64,000 nucleotides of DNA from Plectrocnemia conspersa (Eukaryota; Arthropoda; Insecta; Trichoptera; Polycentropodidae), in the NCBI GenBank assembly GCA_009617715.1, contig VTFK01000021.1, forward strand, positions 806,001 to 870,000. Reading direction: 5' to 3'. How positions within the stretch are numbered: the stretch's first letter is position 1; every line of letters begins with the position of its first letter. This document shows, one piece after another, positions 57,501 to 64,000 of the stretch. Position numbers and translations under genes: made by a program. Below the pieces are notes generated by a model, which was not told the origin of the DNA, made no database searches, and saw nothing but the letters and a program-made list of their open reading frames with translations.

Positions 57501-60500
57501 TAAAGTTTTGTACCTACTTCATCATTGTTTAAAACCACATAATATTTTCAATCCATTTATGAAAACTACTGTCATTGTATTGTGCCGTTTGTTTTTTTAC
57601 TAAAAAAACATTCGGAAAATCTACTTTTATATAACGGGCTTTCGGCTTTAACGGATACCCCCTCACCCATGTTTTACTGTAATTGTAATGTTAATACATA
57701 AATATGTTCAGTGTTTCATATATCAAAATATTAATAAAAACAATAAATTCTGCGCGATTACAATTGTGTTGAGAATCATAGTATAAAATATTGAACAGTT
57801 AACTAAATACTATTTACAAGGGTAGATCGAAACATTTTATCATTGCGTTCTTGGGTGATTTTTTTTTTTTTTACAGGTAGTGGTCCCAACATCATTATGG
57901 GTACAAGATAATATACATTAAATAAATGATATATAATTAACAGGTAAGAAGCTTACTTGTTGCGATTAAATAAATTAGACACTGTGTTATCGGTAGTGAG
58001 CGCGAAACAGGTGCCGAACAATCACATAAGAATCGTTGTTTTCGTAAAACTATTTTCCCCGTGTTCCCCCGTGAAGCGATCCATCGCGACTAAATTTCCA
58101 AGGACCAAACTCCTTCGCGCAGTTCCCGCATCAAAAATACCACAATTTTTTTTAGATTTAATTTTAGCCAGAAATACTACTTCCATTATCTCAATTTTTC
58201 ATAGTTTTTGTGCAATATAGCTGTCTTAGTTTTAAAACTGAAAATATAGCTGTCTTAGTTTTAAAACTGAAAACTAAGTTTGCTAGCCAGCCTGATCCGC
58301 CATCTTGATTCAAAATGACAGCTATGAAAAATGTTTAATAATATAAATTGCATGAAATTTAACGGTTAGGTTCGCTAAGAGACGAATCGCTCAAATAAAA
58401 TATATAATATTATACATATAGTAGTATGTATAATAGTTGCGCCGTAGACGGTTAGCTTTATACGGGGTGCTTTAAACCGCTCGGGTAATTTTGGGGTTAG
58501 CCAACGTGCACCAATCGCGTGTCGCCAAGTCGCTGTCAACGTTTCGGCCGGCGAGTACCGACGGCACCGTTCATTTCGTACCGTTTCACTAACCAAAATG
58601 GTCAAGCTGTCCCTCGCGCTCGTCGCCCTCGTGGCGTGCTTCGGCGGAGGCTACGCCCTCCGCGAGGGTGACTGCGAAGTCTGCGTCAAGACCCTAGAGA
58701 GATTCGCCGACTCCCTCTCGGACGCCGTGAAGAAGGATTTCAAGAAGGTAGAGGAGGAGTTCAAGAAGTACTGCAAGACGAGCAAGAATAAGGAGAACCG
58801 CTTTTGCTACTACCTCGGCGGACTCGAGGAATCCGCCACGGGAATCTTAGGTGAAATGTCCAAACCCATAAGCTGGTCCATGCCGGCGGATAAGATCTGC
58901 GAGAAGCTCAAGAAGAAGGACTCTCAGATATGCGACCTGAGGTACGACAAGGAGATCGACATCGACAGCGTCGATCTCAAGAAGTTGAAGGTGAGAGATC
59001 TGCGCAAGATCTTGAACGACTGGGACGAGACGTGCGAAGGGTGCATAGAAAAGACTGACTTCATCAAGAGGATAGAAGAGCTCAAGCCCAAGCACGCGCC
59101 GCGCACGGAACTATAGGAAAATTAATACATTTAGTCGTAATAGGTATACTCATTATTTAACTAATATTATTATATAGTACCTACCTGTCTTGTTTGCTGA
59201 TGGTAATCCACGAGACGAGTACAATCTATCTTTTTTTCACATTTTGTACAATATGAAAAAATATATTTTTTGCATGACAATCATAAATTATTATTTCCAT
59301 TTCATTTCTTTTATATTTTTTTATATTTGGACAATGAACAAAAAAATATATTAGCACTATTTTTATTTTCGGAAACTTCATATTTTTAAAAATCCAGTGT
59401 TAAGATTCAAGAGGGTCATTGTTTAGAAACCACGTCAAAAGCAATAAAATCATGCCATCGTTGTCACGGTGGAAACGCTCGGTAATCTAGCATTCATATT
59501 AACACTATAACAATATTACGACTTACAATAACTGAGAATTGAATGAATGAAGTACATCTAAACCGAATTTTGACCAATAGGAAAGCGCAAAAAACAATTA
59601 TTACTTCTCAGAAGTCAAAAATCCACATCAAAAGTGATAAAATCGTGCCATCGCCATCGCAATGGGAACGTTCCTTACCGAGCGTTCCCACTGCGACGGT
59701 GCCGACACGATTTTATTGCTTTTATTGCTGAGAAGTGATAATTGTTTTTGTGCACTCCTATTGACCAAAATCTGATTTGAATTCACTTTGACCAATACTG
59801 TTGTAATATTGGTAAGGATAGCTTATCATATTTTTAAAACAGTGTAATATCCAAGTGTAGGCGTCTGTCTGTACTTTTTCTTCGACTTATTTTCCTTTGA
59901 GAGTTGAATCGGCTAAGTTTGTATTTTAGACTAAAAGTTATATTTCCCAACTGTCAAATTGACTTTTATAGAAGCTCTTATCATTTCACTAGCGTCTTAT
60001 CAGTTAAATTATATTTTTACTAGTAAAAATATATATCTACCGCCGAAAATAACTTCACTGTAACATCTATATCACATGTAAATAAATAATGATAAGTATA
60101 TAAATGTGTATATTACTACATATGGAAAAGAAAAGCATATAATTTTTCTTGCACCTGCCAGATAAATTATATTTTCACTGGTAAAAATATATATATCTAC
60201 ATTCGGACTCATATAATTCATATTTTTCTTTTTACTGTGAAAATGCATTCTGATATTATTTCACTGAAAAAATATTTTCGGGATAGATTCGACTGTCTTT
60301 TTTTAGATTTTCTCTGAAGGATTAACCGATAATTTCTGGTTTATAATTAGTGACGTCATTTCAGATTTTCAAAAATAAGAAGTTTCCGAAAAAATATTGT
60401 TAATATACGGCTGATACAAATCAAATCAGAATAAACCAGATGAGTTGGTAACTATATTACATCTTGTTCGTTCACTCGTGGATAGCGGATGATCTCTTCG

Positions 60501-62520
60501 TGTGCATTTTTTGCGTTCTCCATATAATATTGGTTCATTTTTAACATTTTGCTGAAGTCTCGGTATCGCTGAAATAGTAACAAACTTATCAAAGCATTTC
60601 CAACATTTTAAAATCAGTAAGTCGTAAGTGCTTAATATTTGATTATCATATTCTTTACTAACCAAGGCTAATTACAATTGGTCAATTTTATCTAAGGGCT
60701 CAAGAAAAAACAAGTTTTTATACATCAAGAATTAAACAATTAGCTACCCAAAAAATATGCAGCTCAATTTAAATACAAATGTGAATGAAGTCCTCTTATC
60801 AATCGTCGATGCAAAACAACTAATACGCAAAATCAAATGCTTATAAAAATAAACATTTCTTTTACAGGTGTATGATCATATAATATTGAAAAAACAAAAT
60901 TCTAGGAAAATATACGAACCCTTAAAGTTAAATCTTTCACACAAAAAAAATTGCATTGAAAAAATTGGTCCCCTTGACTAACAGAGTTATGATGTGATTA
61001 TTTAAAGCGTTTTGCTTCTTATTCAAGCGAAATAAAAATATTTCCCAACAAAAAATTTGTTCAAAATTCAGAAATAACTACAAACATAATTTTAACATAT
61101 GATTTCGGATGCAGATAGTGAAGTAGTTTTAATGATTTTATAATTCAGGTGTATAAAAGTTTGTGTACACAACTGCTAAACGAGTACTACTTGTTTAACA
61201 CAAATAGTAACCAAAAAACGTGTTTTTAGACTGAATATCATTGATAAATAACTTTGTCTTTCTCCATCACTGCTTTTTTCTCCACTAAGATAAAATATAC
61301 ACCTTTCAACATTTTGCGAAAAAAAAATAAAGTGGAAATATTGGTGAGATATTCATTATACATGCAGACTTTTCAAGATCTGTGTTCTATTATATATTGC
61401 ATCATATGTACATATTTACGTTGTTGACAAAATAAAGGAGATTTGTCTCTGTTCCAATGTAAATTATTTTTAGTTGATTAAAATTCCTTAGCAGCATAAT
61501 AGGGCTGGCAACTTGCAAGTTGGTTTGCATTGCGGTAATTGACATGGATTCAGAAAATTAATGAACTCGACTAGATGAGGGTATCAAATGTCCAGCATTC
61601 AAATCTAGTCTCTGTATTGTAATACATTTTTAAAATCTATGAATTAACATTTAAGAAGTTTAATCTTCAAAGTAGCAAAGACAAAACTACACGGGTTTTT
61701 TCGCATGTAAATTTATTTCCACAAATGATAATTCTGTCCAGTTTTTTTAATGTGGTTCATTATAGAATATTCGGACGCTTGGTCCCCTAACACAACAGAT
61801 TGTAGGTCATTATCGCTAAATTATTTGTCGGTCTTATCTATTCATGGATGGTGCTCTATTTCAAACCATCAGATGTGTTCCATTTTAATCCAAACATTTT
61901 TGGTCCAGCACTCAACATTTTATTATTCGTATTATGCGCTATAGATGTTTCATCAAACAAAATTCTTGAAGTTAAAGTTATGTATAACATCCAGATTGCT
62001 AGTATGTAGTTTTGTGTATTCATCTTTAGGATTCATTCAATCCCACTAATTATTAATATATAGCGTTATTTACTTTCCAAAACAACACACAGCACATCGT
62101 CTATAAAGCATATTTTTCATATCAGTGTGCTCAAATCTTGATTCTTAAAAAAGTTTCATTTACCTTTTGTATATTTGAGGTGCTGGCAAACGCTATTGTG
62201 AATAAAACTGTTTTCTATTTTTGATTTATATTGATATAAAAACAAAAAATACCAGTATGCCATACTCTTCAGTAATGATAGTGTAGAATTTTTAATAAAT
62301 TAATTTTTTTTTAATGAAACTAATTTTTAATTTTATTTTATTTCAGGCCGAAAAATTACTGAGAGAAACGGGTAAACTGAAAGAAGAGCAAGAAAACATG
62401 CGATTGGAGAAGGAGCGGCTGGAACTCGAGCACAAAGTACTTCTTCTGGAGAAGGAGAAACTTGAGCTCGAGCTCGAGATGGATATGCAGAAGGAGGCTG
62501 ATCCACCTGCCAACACCTGA
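54593..62520 (+). CDS. Small coiled-coil protein (73 residues), 2 exons
   Basis: Exon 1 (54593-54640, [16 protein letters not shown]) ends at GAG|GTGCGT. Exon 2 (62347-62520) follows TTTATTTCAG, and the frame continues in phase 0. The 73-residue product is highly charged and helical throughout, with a leucine heptad pattern over residues ~5-62 ([32 protein letters not shown]) and a short tail DPPANT. No transmembrane segment, signal or enzymatic motif. I do not recognise the family; it may be a small partner protein or the C-terminal coil of a larger one. Support for reality: a CpG-rich 5' region around exon 1, clean splice sites, and coding-like G+C-rich third positions in both exons. A further exon in the 7.7-kb intron cannot be excluded. 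The intron hosts the MANF gene on the same strand. Confidence 0.6.
56580..56840 (-). pseudogene. Tc1/mariner-type transposase C-terminal fragment
   Basis: The minus-strand frame reads [19 protein letters not shown], then [20 protein letters not shown]. This corresponds to the end of the DDE domain (PDL.PLDFFLWGYLK.KVY) and the terminal helix (I..EIANIP) of IS630/Tc1/mariner transposases. Only this tail survives. Just right of it is the inverted, decayed continuation (about 56841-56960). Confidence 0.65.
57134..57361. mobile_element. piggyBac-like MITE
   Basis: A 228-bp unit bounded by TTTAACACTTTCGCGGACAC and its exact reverse complement. The TTAA tetranucleotide at both edges followed by a CAC... 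terminus is the arrangement left by piggyBac-type insertion. A second internal ACACGTCTGCA repeat pair lies near the left end. No coding capacity. Confidence 0.7.
58216..58273. repeat. 29-bp tandem duplication
   Basis: Two perfect units, each starting ATATAGCTGTCTTAG and ending AAAACTGAAA, about 320 bp upstream of the MANF ATG. Confidence 0.85.
58505..58529 (+). promoter_or_regulatory. Overlapping ERSE-II-like and ERSE-like elements upstream of MANF
   Basis: CGTGCACCAAT (58505-58515) matches the reverse form of ERSE-II (CGTGGNCCAAT) at all but one fixed position. The same CCAAT (58511-58515) is followed by exactly nine bases and CCAAG (58525-58529), one base off the ERSE CCAAT-N9-CCACG. These NF-Y/ATF6/XBP1-type sites drive unfolded-protein-response genes, and mammalian MANF is known to be controlled through ERSE-II. 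They lie 69-93 bp before the ATG. The match is by eye; function is inferred. Confidence 0.5.
58598..59116 (+). CDS. Manf: Mesencephalic astrocyte-derived neurotrophic factor (MANF), single exon
   Basis: A single uninterrupted 172-residue frame. Residues 1-20 form a signal peptide ([13 protein letters not shown]). Eight cysteines sit at residues 26, 29, 59, 70, 101, 112, 146 and 149, the MANF/CDNF pattern, including the C-terminal CEGC (CXXC). The N-terminal saposin-like domain runs to about 115, with [15 protein letters not shown]. The C-terminal SAP-like domain ([11 protein letters not shown] ... FIKRIEEL) follows. The last four residues RTEL act as a KDEL-type ER-retention signal. MANF is an ER-resident, partly secreted BiP-binding protein that dampens ER stress and supports dopaminergic neurons. 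The whole frame is G+C-rich with regular third positions, unlike its flanks. No intron interrupts it, although human MANF has four exons. It lies inside the intron of the coiled-coil gene, same strand. Confidence 0.95.
   Translation: MVKLSLALVALVACFGGGYALREGDCEVCVKTLERFADSLSDAVKKDFKKVEEEFKKYCKTSKNKENRFCYYLGGLEESATGILGEMSKPISWSMPADKICEKLKKKDSQICDLRYDKEIDIDSVDLKKLKVRDLRKILNDWDETCEGCIEKTDFIKRIEELKPKHAPRTEL
59117..59399. other. MANF 3' region
   Basis: A+T-rich downstream sequence; no clear poly(A) remnant or flanking direct repeats that would mark a recent retrocopy. Confidence 0.4.
59400..60325. repeat. Dispersed repeat family A, long copy (left of the last coiled-coil exon)
   Basis: Contains the family signatures GCAATAAAATC, GGTAAGGATAGCT.ATCATA, CTGTACTTTTTCTTCG.CTTATTTTCC and AGAGTTGAATCGGCTAAG. 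The A+T-rich tail contains TTGCACCTGCCAGATAAATTAT and runs to TTTTTTTAGATTTT at 60300-60315. The part from 59810 onward matches 63020-64000 in direct orientation. The frame 59543-59731 belongs to the repeat. Confidence 0.75.
60326..62346. other. Last part of the coiled-coil gene intron
   Basis: A+T-rich; I see no exon, RNA gene or clear transposon. The frame at 61750-61944 shows hydrophobic residues but no family resemblance; a distant transposase-like origin is possible. Confidence 0.4.
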
Positions 62521-62944
62521 ACATGTCTTCGATTCATATTTTATACATCTACGTTACGGTTGTCCATTATCGGTATTTGTACGAACCGAAGTGAGTTCAG
62601 GCACCTTCGATCATGAACCGACAAAATCCCAAAGACTATCGTTCCGGTTATACGTGTATATCAACTCCCTTAAGATGAAGAATAATATGTTAATTTACCC
62701 ACTCTCGCCGAAAAAAGACTTATTATGTGTGCATGTATTTATTCAGTGATATAATATTTGTGAGGTTTGAGCGGAATGTTATGATTGTTTTATTAAATGC
62801 AATTTAATACTTTTCAATTGTGTTATTGTTAATAAAGACACCTTTATATTGGAAGAAAGAAATAACTACAGACGTGTTCAGAATATTAGACAAAACAACG
62901 TTTTTATTTCAATACTTAATTATAATTAACACCCATGTGATGTG
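62521..62944. other. 3' flank of the coiled-coil gene
   Basis: After the TGA at 62518-62520, a presumptive 3' untranslated region contains AATAAAG near 62830, a plausible polyadenylation signal. Confidence 0.4.
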
Positions 62945-64000
62945 TCAAAATGATGTGATTTATCAAAATTTGGTTTGAATTCACTTTGTCCAATACTCTT
63001 ATATAAGAAGTCTGTTATAATATCAGTAAGGATAGCTATCATATTTTTAAAACAGTGTAATATCGAAGTGTAGACAAACATGGAGCAATAAGCGAGATAC
63101 GACGTCTGTCTACTTCTTCTTCGGCTTATTTTTCCCTGAGAGTTGAATCGGCTAAGTTTGTATTTTAGACTTGACCCAATGAAAGCTCTAAAATTGCATT
63201 AGTTTTAGAACTTTCATTAAGTCAAGTTAGATTTGGTAAGTTCGTGTAGGTTACGTTGACTGTCTACAAGATGTCTCGTAGGTTGTTTACTTGCCCAGGA
63301 CGCTACTACGAGTTATCTCGTCCTTTCATTACTTGCCATATTTGTACAGATATGAGGAAACTCATAGTATAATATTGTAAATATGAATAGATGGCCTCAG
63401 GAAAGAAAATAAAAAATTAGGTTTGGCTTAAATGAACAGAAAATACAATTATACAAAGTTTATTCAAAAAGGAGTTTATACAAGGAAATTATTAATAATA
63501 TAGCATGATTAAATCAAATTGGAAAACTTTTTAATAATATAACATGATTAAATCAAATTGGCCCTTTAAACTGGAATCGTAAAAAAATCCATGGCAGTCA
63601 ACGTGTTAAGATTGGGTTTGAACAGCAAAATTACGTTTCGTAATTGTCAAATTGAGTTTCAGACATTTTAGAACAACATATAATTTTACTAGCTCCTATC
63701 AGTTAAATTATATTTTCGCTAGTACAAATGTATTTGGACTTCACTATTGAAAATATAACCACTGAAAAATACAACCATTTATACATTGCATGTAAGTATG
63801 TAAATATATATACTACCGCATATGAAAAAGTTTAAATCATATAATTTTACTTGCACCTGCCAGATAAATTATCTTTTTAGTGGTAAAAATATATATCTAC
63901 TGGTGAAAATGTATTCAGATATTATTTCATTGAATTAACATATTTTTTTAAATATTTTCAGGATAGATTTGAGACTTTTTTTAGATTTTATTTGAGGATA
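62945..64000. repeat. Dispersed repeat family A, long copy (runs off the window)
   Basis: It carries GTAAGGATAGCTATCATA, TCTTCGGCTTATTTTTCCC, AGAGTTGAATCGGCTAAG and, further on, TTGCACCTGCCAGATAAATTAT and GGATAGATTTGAGAC. All are shared with 59810-60325 in the same order and orientation. About 500 bp in the middle (63180-63690) has no counterpart in the left copy, so one copy has an insertion or the other a deletion. Confidence 0.75.

Larger units (their letters stand above)
54641..58490. other. First half of the large intron (before MANF)
   Basis: A+T-rich, containing a mariner-type transposase fragment (56580-56840), a piggyBac-like MITE (57134-57361) and a 29-bp tandem duplication (58216-58273). 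No additional exon was recognised. Confidence 0.5.

Noticed and set aside
59543..59731. Short frame resembling the one at 2557-2760
   Set aside because: The resemblance comes from copies of a dispersed repeat, not from a conserved host protein.

Overview
The window is a strongly A+T-rich piece of animal nuclear DNA, almost certainly from an insect. Genes have short exons with GT/AG introns, and the recognisable proteins include insect-type regulators (Doubletime-like casein kinase 1, a Dimmed/Mist1-type bHLH factor). Intergenic DNA is full of decayed transposons (hAT-, mariner- and piggyBac-like pieces, non-LTR reverse transcriptase fragments, SINE-like insertions). I cannot resolve the insect order. 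No bacterial, plasmid, CRISPR or rRNA features were seen.

Left end (1-14.8 kb): a tandem segmental duplication. Copy 1 holds a complete six-exon gene of the C16orf89/DUF4735 secreted family (minus strand) and a complete five-exon DCXR-like short-chain dehydrogenase gene (plus strand). Copy 2 (about 8.2-14.8 kb) keeps only the last two exons of the DUF4735 gene, frameshifted. Its DCXR copy has lost 2 bp at the exon 1 donor, so the frame breaks at the cofactor-binding glycine motif. Each copy carries its own later insertions, which allows relative dating.

15-27 kb: a minus-strand CK1 delta/epsilon (doubletime) gene in seven phase-consistent exons (17767-23546), with a polyglutamine stretch and an unusual C-terminal tail. 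Next is a minus-strand dimmed-type bHLH gene (26068-27249).

27-44 kb: a gene-poor stretch with reverse transcriptase remnants, a GC-rich retroelement-like block, SINE/MITE insertions, a hAT/ZMYM1-like transposase relic and a few coding-like fragments that I cannot assemble.

44-53 kb: a minus-strand ZFAND1 gene (3 exons) and a minus-strand DNAAF5/HEATR2 gene (13 exons, 850 codons), separated by an LTR-like block and MITEs.

54-64 kb: a plus-strand two-exon gene for a 73-residue coiled-coil protein whose intron of about 7.7 kb contains a single-exon MANF gene on the same strand. The MANF upstream region has overlapping ERSE-like and ERSE-II-like motifs. A long dispersed repeat lies on both sides of the last coiled-coil exon. 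Exon limits were placed by hand from splice signals, reading-frame continuity and remembered family sequences; no alignment or RNA evidence was available.
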